Below, in pieces: positions 8,494 through 16,162 of a stretch of 16,802 bases of DNA. The notes under the pieces are model-generated. The model made no database searches, was not told the origin of the DNA, and worked only from the letters and a program-made list of their open reading frames with translations. The translations under genes were made by a program, and so were the position numbers. Position 1 is the first letter of the stretch, and each line of letters starts with the position of its first letter. Source of the stretch: Bryobacteraceae bacterium (GTDB taxonomy: Bacteria; Acidobacteriota; Terriglobia; Bryobacterales; Bryobacteraceae); assembly GCA_025350445.1 (NCBI GenBank), contig JANXXV010000727.1, positions 1-16,802 on the forward strand, given 5' to 3'.

Positions 8494-8529
8494 AAAAAAA
8501 GCGCGCCCCCCAAGTCACCGTCTGGGGAG
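8494..8529 (-). terminator. Terminator-like hairpin with T7 tail, reading leftward
   Basis: On the - strand, CTCCCCA (8523-8529) pairs with TGGGGGG (8506-8512), with one G-T wobble and a 10-base loop. CGCGC and seven Ts (8494-8500) follow. No convincing - strand gene ends here, so it may block antisense transcription into the operon or end an unannotated transcript. Confidence 0.35.
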
Positions 8530-8534
8530 AAGCG

Positions 8535-8565
8535 GGAGCCGTTCCGCTAGTTCCTCTACGGCTCC
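8535..8565 (+). terminator. 8-base-pair stem-loop downstream of the + strand operon
   Basis: GGAGCCGT (8535-8542) and ACGGCTCC (8558-8565) are perfectly complementary around a 15-base loop, about 105 bases after the last operon stop. No T-run follows, so an intrinsic terminator is not proven; it may be a transcript-end structure. Confidence 0.35.
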
Positions 8566-8982
8566 GCCGCCGCCCTGATGCTCCCCCCGCGTTCAGCCTG
8601 AAAATATCAACGCCCGCCGAGTGCCAACTTCCATCCATGCACCTCGTTGGCCAATGGCATTCGCCACCCCGACCGGCGCCCAAGACGATTTCCAAAGCTT
8701 CCAGCTTCAGCGGCGCGCGATTCTCTATATGATTCGGACTCTCGTGCCGATTCAAATACCGCCGCCGGCCCCCTTACGGCTGGCAAGCTTTCGCCGTGTC
8801 AATACTTAGAACAAGGGGGAGAGGCACTTTTCAATGCGAAAATGCCACGCTGTCAACTCGCTGGTACCGCTGTATACCGTACTCTCAGGCGGCTTACTCG
8901 TGGTATGGAAAGTTAAGTAGAACAGTACCCGCGATCAATTGCGATATTATGAGCGAACCTCGACGATGGTCACGGGGATTCG

Positions 8983-9420
8983 ATGAAACAGAAAATGAAG
9001 ATGATTGCCGGACTATTGATTTGCACCTGCTTGGTCAGAGGAGAGGAACTCAACCCGCCTGCTAAGTGGCACAAGATCTTATACCGATCAAGCATTGTCG
9101 CCTTAAGTGCGGCAAATCTTATCGACATTGGTTCGAGTTGGGGTGGTCGCGAGATGACGCCGTTCCTCCGGAGTTCGGACGGTCGATTTGGAACACGCGG
9201 TACCGCCGTGAAGCTCGGAATGTTAACGGGCCTTATCACAACCGAGGTGTGGCTTGTTCGCAAGCACCCCAAAACAGACATCGCCGCAACGACCGCCAAT
9301 TTTGGAATGGCCGCGATGATGAGCCGGATCGCTGCAAATAACATCCTGATCAAGACTGGCGATAGTCTTCCACTGTCAGGGAGTTCCAACGCTAAGCGCC
9401 TCGGCAGGGTGGTCCCTTAA
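8983..9420 (+). CDS. Small secreted or membrane protein of unknown function
   Basis: I do not recognise a named family. The 145-residue protein begins with a basic, hydrophobic signal peptide (MKQKMKMIAGLLICTCLVRG). Two hydrophobic stretches follow, at about 35-50 (SSIVALSAANLID) and 70-95 (AVKLGMLTGLITTEVWLV), and a third weaker one at about 100-120. A motif GGREMTPFLRSSDGRFG sits between them. The pattern resembles small conserved membrane proteins of Acidobacteria that have a 'xxNPxx' or 'TPFLR' turn between two helices, but this is a loose resemblance. GGGGA lies about 6 bases before the ATG. The gene is alone on this strand and converges with the next gene, with 11 bases between their stops. 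Confidence 0.7.
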   Translation: MKQKMKMIAGLLICTCLVRGEELNPPAKWHKILYRSSIVALSAANLIDIGSSWGGREMTPFLRSSDGRFGTRGTAVKLGMLTGLITTEVWLVRKHPKTDIAATTANFGMAAMMSRIAANNILIKTGDSLPLSGSSNAKRLGRVVP

Positions 9421-9431
9421 TCGCTTAGAGT

Positions 9432-9923
9432 CTACGGGTGGCTAGCGGGCTGGTCTCCGCCAATGGTGCCCGATGCGTACAGGCCGCCTACGGTCCCGGC
9501 TGCCGCTGCGGCGGCCCCGGCAGCTCCAAGTGCCAATCCCGACACACCCGTAGACGTGGCAGCAGCAGTTGCCGTGCCTGCCGCAAGTCCGGTCGCCGTC
9601 GAGACACCATTCTTAGACCACAGGATGGCTTCCCTTCCGCCACAAGCGAGGGTTGCCTGCTGCACTGCTTCGCCGTGGACAGTAACAGTCTTTCCAACGT
9701 AGCCCGCAAACTGTTTGCCGCGCAATTGGACCGTACGCTGGCTCTTGGCGTCCGTCAGACAATATTTACCATCTCTCCGTACGACCGTTCCCGTCAACTC
9801 GACGGAAGCTTTTGTTGTCGCCGGGGTCTGATTTCCGGCACCGTCCGGAGGAGGGGCCCCGTTCATGAGAGCAAAGCTGCCCAGTAGGAACAGCGTGATC
9901 AGGATGTACTGAATCGTTTTCAA
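9432..9923 (-). CDS. Exported protein with OB-fold-like domain (DUF5818-like) and Gly/Ala-rich tail
   Basis: A 163-residue protein. A signal peptide (MKTIQYILITLFLLGSFALM) is followed by a Pro/Thr linker. Residues about 41-87 read VELTGTVVRRDGKYCLTDA and then GYVGKTVTVHGEAV, a small beta-barrel pattern like that in DUF5818/bacterial OB-fold periplasmic proteins. Two cysteines (in KYCL and LACGG) could form a disulfide. The C-terminal 60 residues are mostly Ala, Gly and Thr with GxxxG-like spacing and may form a packed membrane helix or low-complexity tail. The start codon is TTG, supported by AAGGGAG six bases upstream. It is the last gene of the - strand run, 101 bases after the PHP gene, so it may have its own promoter. 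The function is unknown. Confidence 0.75.
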   Translation of the reverse strand: MKTIQYILITLFLLGSFALMNGAPPPDGAGNQTPATTKASVELTGTVVRRDGKYCLTDAKSQRTVQLRGKQFAGYVGKTVTVHGEAVQQATLACGGREAILWSKNGVSTATGLAAGTATAAATSTGVSGLALGAAGAAAAAAGTVGGLYASGTIGGDQPASHP

Positions 9924-9929
9924 ATTTTA

Positions 9930-9936
9930 CTCCCTT
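9930..9936 (-). promoter_or_regulatory. Strong ribosome binding site AAGGGAG supporting a TTG start
   Basis: AAGGGAG lies six bases before the TTG at 9923-9921. No in-frame ATG lies near the start of the signal peptide, so the non-ATG start is well supported. Confidence 0.65.
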
Positions 9937-10024
9937 TGACTAACACTTGCGGACGCCCGTCGCCTCATGGCGCGAACGTCTCCCGTCAATATAGTTATCG
10001 GACCAAACTTTATTCTCATTAGCA

Positions 10025-10831
10025 TTAAACGCTAGAACCATCGATTTTGATCTCGGACTTGCTGTCCGCGCCTCTCCCCAGGAAAAACCATGCGAGCCGC
10101 GAGCCGCGGGACTGGCGTATTGTTGCAATCCGCGTGCCCTGGATTGCGGCCTGCGGATTCTGGTGAAACAGTATGTGAGCCGACTCTTCGCCAAAGTTCC
10201 CGGCCACGTGCTCGCGGGCCTTGGCTAGAAGCGGCCTTCGCCGGCCGATGCCATGAGCATCGCTGGCCACTGCGTGTGCGATTCCGTGAGTCATAAAATG
10301 TTCGGCGGCCTGCTGAGCGGCGCCGCCAAACGAGCCAAAGAATGAACCGGCGGTGATCTGGAGAAAGCAACCCGAAGCGACCAGCTGCGCGGCATAGGCC
10401 AGATGGCGCTGTATGTAGAGATTACGCTCGGCATGGGCGATGATCGGGCGCAAGCCAGACTCGACCAGCATCCGCAGCGAAGGATCGACGGCGTGCCGCG
10501 TAATGACATCGGGAAGTTCAACCAGTATGCAGTCCTTACCATTCAAGGTAAGCGCACAAGGATCGTGCAACGCGGAATGAAGGTTCTCGGGCGTGAGATG
10601 CATCTCGCAACCCAGGTGTAGGCGCGGGACTCCAGGGCAGCCGGCGCGAATTCTGGATAGTTCCGCCTGGCAACGGGGACGGTCAAATTGGAACTGAAGA
10701 TTGGCGTGCGGCGTCGCAACCATCTCGGTGACGCCGTCGGCGGCAGCCATCGCCAACATCGCTGCGGTTACCCCGAAGTCGGAGGCGCCATCGTCGACAC
10801 CGGTCAGGATATGGGTGTGAATGTCAGTCAT
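10025..10831 (-). CDS. PHP-family protein tyrosine phosphatase, CpsB/YwqE-like
   Basis: A 268-residue metal-dependent phosphatase expected to remove phosphate from the tyrosine tail of the Wzc-like kinase and thereby set polymer output. PHP metal ligands are visible in order: DIHTHILTGVDDGA (H5, H7), TPHANL (H42), GCEMHL (E76), IIAHAERN (H133) and ASDAHG (D201, H203). The arrangement matches CpsB, CapC and YwqE. The ATG at 10831 is chosen because it starts right at the domain and overlaps the previous gene's stop (ATGACTGA). A longer frame reaches 11032 but lies wholly inside the M48-like gene. The kinase it should serve is on the other strand about 3 kb away. Confidence 0.92.
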   Translation of the reverse strand: MTDIHTHILTGVDDGASDFGVTAAMLAMAAADGVTEMVATPHANLQFQFDRPRCQAELSRIRAGCPGVPRLHLGCEMHLTPENLHSALHDPCALTLNGKDCILVELPDVITRHAVDPSLRMLVESGLRPIIAHAERNLYIQRHLAYAAQLVASGCFLQITAGSFFGSFGGAAQQAAEHFMTHGIAHAVASDAHGIGRRRPLLAKAREHVAGNFGEESAHILFHQNPQAAIQGTRIATIRQSRGSRLAWFFLGRGADSKSEIKIDGSSV

Positions 10832-12461
10832 TGCTACCCGGCTGACCCCCTGAGCTCTCAGTGCGCGAGAACTGGGGTGCAAATGGAGTGATCTCGAAAA
10901 GCAGCTTCTCGCGGGCGGAAAGAAGCGAGATCGGTTTTGTCTTGACGAGTGAGATTGCACCAGTCCAAGGGTCAAGTTTGATGCGGGAGCCGAGAGGCAG
11001 GGCGGCGATCTGTTCGAGACTCTTATCTTCAAGCGCCGGCGCCAGCGAGATAAGCTGAGCCATCCGGGGGATGGTTCCGCCGTCGGCCAGCCGGTTGCCG
11101 ATGTTCGCCCGGATCAGATTCGGAAATTTTGGGGCAAGGCTGGAGAGCGCCTTTAGGAACAGTCCGGCATTGGAAAGCTTTGCCTGATAAGGCGACTTCG
11201 ACAGAATCTCCACCGCTTTGGCGCCGGCGGCGTCAATCTCCGCCGGACTGCGGGAAAAGCGAAATCGTTGCAACAGGTCTTCATCCGAGAACATGGTCTG
11301 ATCGTGAAAGGCGAATTGAGTGTTAGTTCGATGTCCCAGAGCGATGTGCGCCAGCTCGTCGGCCAGGACCATGGCGAGGCTGGCTTCGTCGGGTAGGACG
11401 TCGAGCAGGCCGCGGCTTACCACGATTGTCCGGCCGACGGTGAACGATTCGAGAGGCGTCGTGAGGATGATCCGGCAATGGACATCGAGATTCAGGTTAT
11501 TGGTAGTCAGAAGATTGTTGACCACCGTTTCGAGCACTTGGTCAACAGGCCCATTAGCGGCCAGGAAGCCGCCCTTCTCAAGCCGGTCGAGAATATTCTC
11601 TTCCGCCTGATGCTCCCAGGAGCGCTGGTTTTCGAGCGGCGAGTTGTCGTCGAGAGGCGTCTGGATAGTAGAGGTCTTCTCCAGTTCCACCGCCAGAGTG
11701 GTCAACTCATCCACGCGGGCAGGTTTCCCGGTGGTATAGCCCCAGAGCCGCGTTTGCGCTTTGAATGTCAGGCCTGCGCTACGCTTCTCTTCACCAGCAA
11801 ATTCTTCTACATAAACCAATGCCGGCACCCACCCTCCGGCGGCAGTGGATAACCGCCAGCTATCGAAGTGAAAGTAGATCTTCGCGTTACTGGAGTGGCT
11901 GAAGGTTCCGTTGAACCGAACAATCTGCAAGTCGCGTTCCTCAACCCAAATGCGACCGATAAAACGGCCTATGGCCTTGCTATCCGCGGGAGCGATATCA
12001 AAAACAATGCAGCGTAAGCCGCCGGAGAATTCGCGGCGAACGTACTCGAAAGAATAGTCGCTGCGGCTGAAGTTTTCGGCGTCGATGAAGATCATCTGAG
12101 CAAACCCGATAGGCGCGAAGGCAATCGGGCGATTCATCGGCAACCGCAGCCGGTGGGATCCCTTTGGAGAATCCGACCGCGCCGCAATGGGTGTGTATCT
12201 CTTCACTTCGCTAAAGTTCAGCCGTCCAAGGAAATAGTGATCCTGTTCGCGGGTGGTTGTTCCGTTTCCAGGTGCTTCCTGGATGTACGTTTCGATAAGC
12301 GGGGTCCTGGTGCGCAGTTGCTCCACGAAGGACCGCTCGCGTGCGACGATCCGGTTCAGCAGTTTGTCCAAAGCGCCGGCGTCCTGGCCAGGTGTGCCGG
12401 AGGCGGTGGCCAGCGCGATTACCGTTATCAGCAAAACTCGATTTGAGATTGTATGCTTCAT
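10824..12461 (-). CDS. Exported M48-like metalloprotease homologue with altered zinc motif
   Basis: A 545-residue protein. It has a signal peptide (MKHTISNRVLLITVIALATA), then an N-terminal half of about 300 residues with beta-rich, LolA-like character (GRLNFSEVKRY, FRGRIW-type strands IGRIWVEERDLQIVRF). The C-terminal half is peptidase M48-like: DEASLAMVLADELAHIALGH and, 31 residues later, SRSPAEIDAAG with the expected glutamate ligand E408. The usual HExxH is DELAH here (D368-H372), because the first zinc ligand His codon reads GAC instead of CAC. The fold therefore seems kept but the zinc site changed. The gene starts one base after the TonB-C gene and overlaps the PHP gene by 8 bases, so it is firmly in this operon. 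A chaperone or structural role is possible but unproven. Confidence 0.85.
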   Translation of the reverse strand: MKHTISNRVLLITVIALATASGTPGQDAGALDKLLNRIVARERSFVEQLRTRTPLIETYIQEAPGNGTTTREQDHYFLGRLNFSEVKRYTPIAARSDSPKGSHRLRLPMNRPIAFAPIGFAQMIFIDAENFSRSDYSFEYVRREFSGGLRCIVFDIAPADSKAIGRFIGRIWVEERDLQIVRFNGTFSHSSNAKIYFHFDSWRLSTAAGGWVPALVYVEEFAGEEKRSAGLTFKAQTRLWGYTTGKPARVDELTTLAVELEKTSTIQTPLDDNSPLENQRSWEHQAEENILDRLEKGGFLAANGPVDQVLETVVNNLLTTNNLNLDVHCRIILTTPLESFTVGRTIVVSRGLLDVLPDEASLAMVLADELAHIALGHRTNTQFAFHDQTMFSDEDLLQRFRFSRSPAEIDAAGAKAVEILSKSPYQAKLSNAGLFLKALSSLAPKFPNLIRANIGNRLADGGTIPRMAQLISLAPALEDKSLEQIAALPLGSRIKLDPWTGAISLVKTKPISLLSAREKLLFEITPFAPQFSRTESSGGQPGSND

Positions 12462-12462
12462 A

Positions 12463-13506
12463 TCAATAAGCCAGGTGAAAGGTCAACCGGACAATGCCCC
12501 GCAAGTCGACCGCTCTGCCATCCCGCCGGGCAGGCGCGAAACGGATGGCGCGCGCGGCAACCACCGCATTTTCGTCGAGCCCGTATCCCAGACCGCGCAC
12601 GACGCGGATGATGCGTACCTCACCCTCGCTGGTGAAAACAGTTTCGAGCAAAACTTCTCCTTCGATCTGATGAGCGCGGGCTTCGGACGTATAGGGCGGC
12701 CGCGGCCATTCAAGGATTTGAATGCCCTCTGGGACGACAGGAGGTCCAGTGGTTTGGGCCGGCCGTGGATTCGCGGCAGCCGTTGATCCAAAGCCGCTTT
12801 CAACAACCGTCCTGGCGATTGCCAGCGGCTGGGAGCCGGCGGAGGAACTGGAAAATTCATTAGTCAACACGGCGCCCCGGCTTTGGTTTGAGACCGCTAT
12901 GTTTCGTTCGATGTCATTGAATTTGTATCCTTTTTGCCGTGCGGCCGGCAGTGCCGGGACGCCCAGCACTTCCGGGGGACGGGAGGCATCGAACCCAGCG
13001 TTCCGCACCGGTTGCAAACGCTCCGCGTAAGCGATCCGCCGAAGGTGGGACACAAATTCACCTGTTTCCGCAAGCGCCCGCGGGGTTTGCCCCGGAACGG
13101 GCGGTACCGGCACCGCGGATGGAGGCGCCAGTGCGCCGCCAGCGAAAATGGGAGCAGGGGAAGCAGCCGCGGGCTCCGGCGATACTGCCGGAGGAGTAAG
13201 CACGAGTGCCGGCATTGCAGTGCGGGTGGGCAGCGAAAGAGACGATGCCCGTGTGGGCAGCAGTTTAGGGGGATACGGTTGACGGTGATGTGCAGGCGGT
13301 CGCACTATCCGGCGAGGTGCAGGGGCCAACAGCGTTAGGGAGCCCCGAATTGCCACAGGCTGCGCACTTGGATAATTCCCGGCGGCGCCAAGCGCAACCA
13401 GGGTTACCGTGTGTACAACCACGCTCGAAATGAACCCGCCGCGATGCCTGTCCGTTCTAGCACAATCACCGTGACTTAGGTCCAGAAATTTGTTGAATGC
13501 ACTCAA
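12463..13506 (-). CDS. TonB family protein (C-terminal TonB domain)
   Basis: A 347-residue inner-membrane-anchored periplasmic protein. A short cytoplasmic start is followed by a membrane helix at about 23-43 (FISSVVVHTVTLVALGAAG). A long Pro/Ala-rich linker comes next (about 60-140), then a less ordered middle. The TonB-C domain is at about 262-347 and shows the pattern PPYTSEARAHQIEGEVLLE, GLDENAVVAARAIRFAPARR and a final strand VRLTFHLAY. TonB proteins normally pass proton-motive energy from ExbB/ExbD to outer-membrane receptors, but neither partner is seen here. The start is TTG at 13506; no good ribosome site is visible, so the start is the least certain part. The next gene starts one base after the stop. 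Confidence 0.87.
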   Translation of the reverse strand: MSAFNKFLDLSHGDCARTDRHRGGFISSVVVHTVTLVALGAAGNYPSAQPVAIRGSLTLLAPAPRRIVRPPAHHRQPYPPKLLPTRASSLSLPTRTAMPALVLTPPAVSPEPAAASPAPIFAGGALAPPSAVPVPPVPGQTPRALAETGEFVSHLRRIAYAERLQPVRNAGFDASRPPEVLGVPALPAARQKGYKFNDIERNIAVSNQSRGAVLTNEFSSSSAGSQPLAIARTVVESGFGSTAAANPRPAQTTGPPVVPEGIQILEWPRPPYTSEARAHQIEGEVLLETVFTSEGEVRIIRVVRGLGYGLDENAVVAARAIRFAPARRDGRAVDLRGIVRLTFHLAY

Positions 13507-13672
13507 TGGTGGTCGTCCGTATCGCGGGGTGGCCGCCCCACCCTATATTCCTCATCGGGCCATGAAAGGGAATTTCTCGGAATTCTTTGCAATGAGTTTC
13601 TAAGTGCAAGTACTCCAATCCCGCTCCAACAAGACAGTGGACGCAGACAGAAGAATCTCTCACCTCACAACT

Positions 13673-14875
13673 CTATTTTTGCGTTGAGCCGAACCCAAAG
13701 CTAGACACGCCCATACCTGTACCCGCCGCGGCTGCCGAGCCGAGAACAAAAAACGTCAGCGCGGCAATAGCTGGTTTCTGCATGGGAAAATCCACCCCGG
13801 CGTGAAGAAAGGCAATTGGAACGCCCAGTGCCCACCAGTTGCGCTTGGCAAGCGAGGTGGCGGCATAAACGATTGGGACCAGCGCCAGAGCAATGGGAAT
13901 TCCGCCGTCCGACAGCCATTCGAGCCAGTCGTTATGGGCATGGTTCATGAATATACCGGGCGGGTCAAACACAGCGTAAGCCGGATAAACAGCCGGCCAA
14001 GTACCCAGCCCGAAGCCGGTCAGCGGCCGGGCTTGTATCATTTGCAGCGTGGCTTGCACCATTTCGCGGCGAAAAGCAAGCGGGTGCGCGGCGTGAAAGC
14101 GAAACCAGACTTCGTCCCACCCTGCCGTAAGCGAACAAACGGCCATACCGGCGGCCACCGCCAAGGCCATTCGATACTCTCGACTGTTTCGAGCGAGCGC
14201 TACCGCGATTACCGCGGCTGCTTCCAACGAGACCAAAACAGTTCCGGCCCTGGATGCGCTAAGTACCACCGAAGTGTAAATCAACGCCGATGCCACGACA
14301 TGCATGAATCTGGAATTCGCGCTCAGAAGCGCCCCCGTCAGCGCGATCGGCAGGACCAGTTCCGCGAAGACGGCGTAGTGATCGCGATTGAGGAACGAAC
14401 CCATCACATGGTCCTGGTAGAGAGTGGGAATCAGCCCAGGCACCCGGCCGTTTGCCGCGAACGCCTGTATCATCCCAACGGCGCTTAACACAGTTCCAAA
14501 GATTAGAATGGCCGACAAAATCGAATGACGGATTCGAGGTTCCTTCAGTGTTGCAAAACCCAGGTAGAAAATCGCCGCCGCCGCCAGCCAGCCTCTTCCG
14601 GCATTCCACGTCTCGTACGGGTAAACTGTCCAGTGCAGCGATAGCTGTACGATTCCCCAACAACATATCCAAAGTAGCGGAAGTAGCAGCCAATGCATTC
14701 CTCCGTCAAGCCGGTGGCGGAGAAGCCACAACGCCACCAATGCAAGTATTACGGCATTCAAACAGTGACCCGACACCGGGTCCGCCCACGCCGTCAAAAC
14801 ACCGGCCAGAACCGCCCCCATTGCCATCCATGCAAATGCCGCCGTGCCTGCGAGAAAAGGCAGCGGAGCCGTCAC
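13673..14875 (-). CDS. O-antigen ligase / Wzy-type polymerase family membrane protein
   Basis: A 400-residue polytopic inner-membrane protein of the Wzy_C/O-antigen ligase family, which joins lipid-linked repeat units into a polymer or transfers the polymer to an acceptor. About ten hydrophobic helices are visible. The large periplasmic loop contains the family signature GFGLGTWPAVYPAY and then NHAHNDWLEWLSDGG, with the conserved His of HAHND. An upstream conserved patch reads GSFLNRDHYAVFAEL. The start is GTG, overlapping the previous stop as GTGA, so translation is coupled to the TPR gene. Ligase and polymerase members cannot be told apart by sequence alone; the cluster context (initiator, export, kinase) favours a polymerase. 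Confidence 0.88.
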   Translation of the reverse strand: MTAPLPFLAGTAAFAWMAMGAVLAGVLTAWADPVSGHCLNAVILALVALWLLRHRLDGGMHWLLLPLLWICCWGIVQLSLHWTVYPYETWNAGRGWLAAAAIFYLGFATLKEPRIRHSILSAILIFGTVLSAVGMIQAFAANGRVPGLIPTLYQDHVMGSFLNRDHYAVFAELVLPIALTGALLSANSRFMHVVASALIYTSVVLSASRAGTVLVSLEAAAVIAVALARNSREYRMALAVAAGMAVCSLTAGWDEVWFRFHAAHPLAFRREMVQATLQMIQARPLTGFGLGTWPAVYPAYAVFDPPGIFMNHAHNDWLEWLSDGGIPIALALVPIVYAATSLAKRNWWALGVPIAFLHAGVDFPMQKPAIAALTFFVLGSAAAAGTGMGVSSFGFGSTQK

Positions 14876-16128
14876 AGCAGGTCCAACGCCGCGGAGCGAA
14901 GCGTGAGGGCGCCTTCCAATCGCGTGGTCCCCGGCGCTCGATTGTACCTAAGTGCAACCCGGATCAGTCCGCTACCGCTGGCCGTGCGGAAAGGCAGGTA
15001 ACCGCTACCCTCTGGCACGGAGATGATTGGCGTCGAAGGGGGGGCGAGGGGTATATTTCCCTGAAAGACCTGCCAATACAGGCCTGTCAATCCGCTTAAT
15101 CCATCGGTGGCGTAGTGGAACGAGAGGCGATAGGCCCGGCCGGGCAGGACCGGGACAAACTGCTCGAGGAGTGTTGAGGATTCGGCTTGGCGTCCCGAAA
15201 ATTCGATGCGGAGATCGCCGGGAACACCCTCCCGAAGCTGGATACCTTGATTGTCGGCGTGGCGCCATTCGAAACCACGGCCTTCGCCTGTTGCAAATAG
15301 ACCGTTGGTAAGCGATGTTCCTGTGGCGGGCGACAGAGGACGAATCCCACGGTCGGTATTGAGATGGTTCCACAATTGAACCGCTTGCTCCGGCTGGCCC
15401 TCATCGATGAGGCGCTCCACAACCGCCAGAAGTAAGGCCCGGCAATCCGGATCAGGCTGAATTCGCAGGGCGACACGGCTTAAGGCAGCGAAGCCTTTCC
15501 GTTCAAGGAGAAATCCGATATATCCAGTGAGGGCGTGTTGGTTCTGTAAGTGCAACAATTCAGTTACCTGTTCAGCATCCGGCAAGACCTGGAGAGAGAG
15601 ACGAAAAACGGGTTTGGCATCGGAGCCTTCGACATTCGCGGCGGCGCTGGCGGCTGGCCAGAATCGATCGAACTTACCCAGGCGGAAATAGAAGAAAGCC
15701 AGTGCCCATTTGGGCTTGAAGCGGCGGCTTTGGCTGGCTGCGCGGATCAGATAGTCTTCGGCCTCGTTGAGGTGCCCTTTTGACTCGGCCAGAAGGCCGA
15801 GTCCAATCAGAGAATCGGCTTCATATGCATTCAACTCAATGGAACGCTTGAGAAACTGATCGGCCGCGCTGGGGGACGAGTCGAGGCGAACGATGCCCCT
15901 CTCGCGCCAAAACACCGCATTTAGCGGCATCAGCCGGCAAGCGCGATCCAGACTCTCCATGGTCCGTTGGTTAGCCAGGGAGCACGCCCATGCCGCCGTG
16001 CCCTCCTGGAAGCATGCTCCGAGGACGAGAATAGCGAACCCTGCGGCGAGCACTCCGCCAGCATTCTTCTTCACACTAGTAGGTGCTTCCGGGCGGCTGA
16101 AATTCTCAAGGGGAGACGATTCAGACAT
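14872..16128 (-). CDS. Membrane-anchored TPR protein with carbohydrate-binding-like C-terminal domain
   Basis: A 418-residue protein. One hydrophobic segment (GGVLAAGFAILVLGACFQ, about 24-41) after two lysines is an anchor or long signal; LGAC could be a lipobox. Helical repeats follow at about 55-260, with TPR-like units such as SIELNAYEADSLIGLGLLAE and GHLNEAEDYLIRAA. The last 150 residues look like a beta-sandwich of the CBM4/9 or galactose-binding type: DLRIEFSGRQ, LLEQFVPVLPGRAYRLSFHY, and a late strand VALRYNRAPG. I infer a periplasmic scaffold that touches the glycan and the ligase. The start at 16128 is chosen because the frame further up to 16314 lies opposite a transposase fragment; no strong ribosome site is visible. 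Confidence 0.8.
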   Translation of the reverse strand: MSESSPLENFSRPEAPTSVKKNAGGVLAAGFAILVLGACFQEGTAAWACSLANQRTMESLDRACRLMPLNAVFWRERGIVRLDSSPSAADQFLKRSIELNAYEADSLIGLGLLAESKGHLNEAEDYLIRAASQSRRFKPKWALAFFYFRLGKFDRFWPAASAAANVEGSDAKPVFRLSLQVLPDAEQVTELLHLQNQHALTGYIGFLLERKGFAALSRVALRIQPDPDCRALLLAVVERLIDEGQPEQAVQLWNHLNTDRGIRPLSPATGTSLTNGLFATGEGRGFEWRHADNQGIQLREGVPGDLRIEFSGRQAESSTLLEQFVPVLPGRAYRLSFHYATDGLSGLTGLYWQVFQGNIPLAPPSTPIISVPEGSGYLPFRTASGSGLIRVALRYNRAPGTTRLEGALTLRSAALDLL

Positions 16129-16162
16129 GGTCCGCAGGCCGCGTGTGCCTCGACGCCCGACC

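Larger units (their letters stand above)
8430..8982. other. 553-base gap without a supported gene
   Basis: Short open frames exist on both strands (for example 8483-8755 on the - strand), but none has a recognisable domain, signal peptide or ribosome binding site. The stretch holds a stem-loop with an adjacent A/T-run at 8494-8529 and an 8-base-pair stem at 8535-8565. I see no tRNA, CRISPR array or insertion sequence. The promoter of the gene at 8983 should lie at its right end; I could not pick convincing -35/-10 boxes. Confidence 0.5.

Noticed and set aside
8483..8755. 90-codon - strand open frame in the gap
   Set aside because: No domain, signal peptide or ribosome site, and a terminator-like hairpin falls inside its 3' part.
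10832..11032. N-terminal extension of the PHP phosphatase frame
   Set aside because: It lies inside the M48-like gene in another frame; the domain starts exactly at the ATG at 10831.
13516..13534. GC-rich hairpin GGGTGG/CCACCC between ligase and TonB-C genes
   Set aside because: Short stem without a T-run on either strand; not convincing as a terminator.
13802..14488. 228-codon + strand open frame
   Set aside because: Antisense shadow of the O-antigen ligase gene; the sequence is Arg/Gln-rich without any fold pattern.
14452..15099. 215-codon + strand open frame
   Set aside because: Overlaps the ligase and TPR genes antisense; low-complexity Pro/Arg composition typical of a shadow frame.
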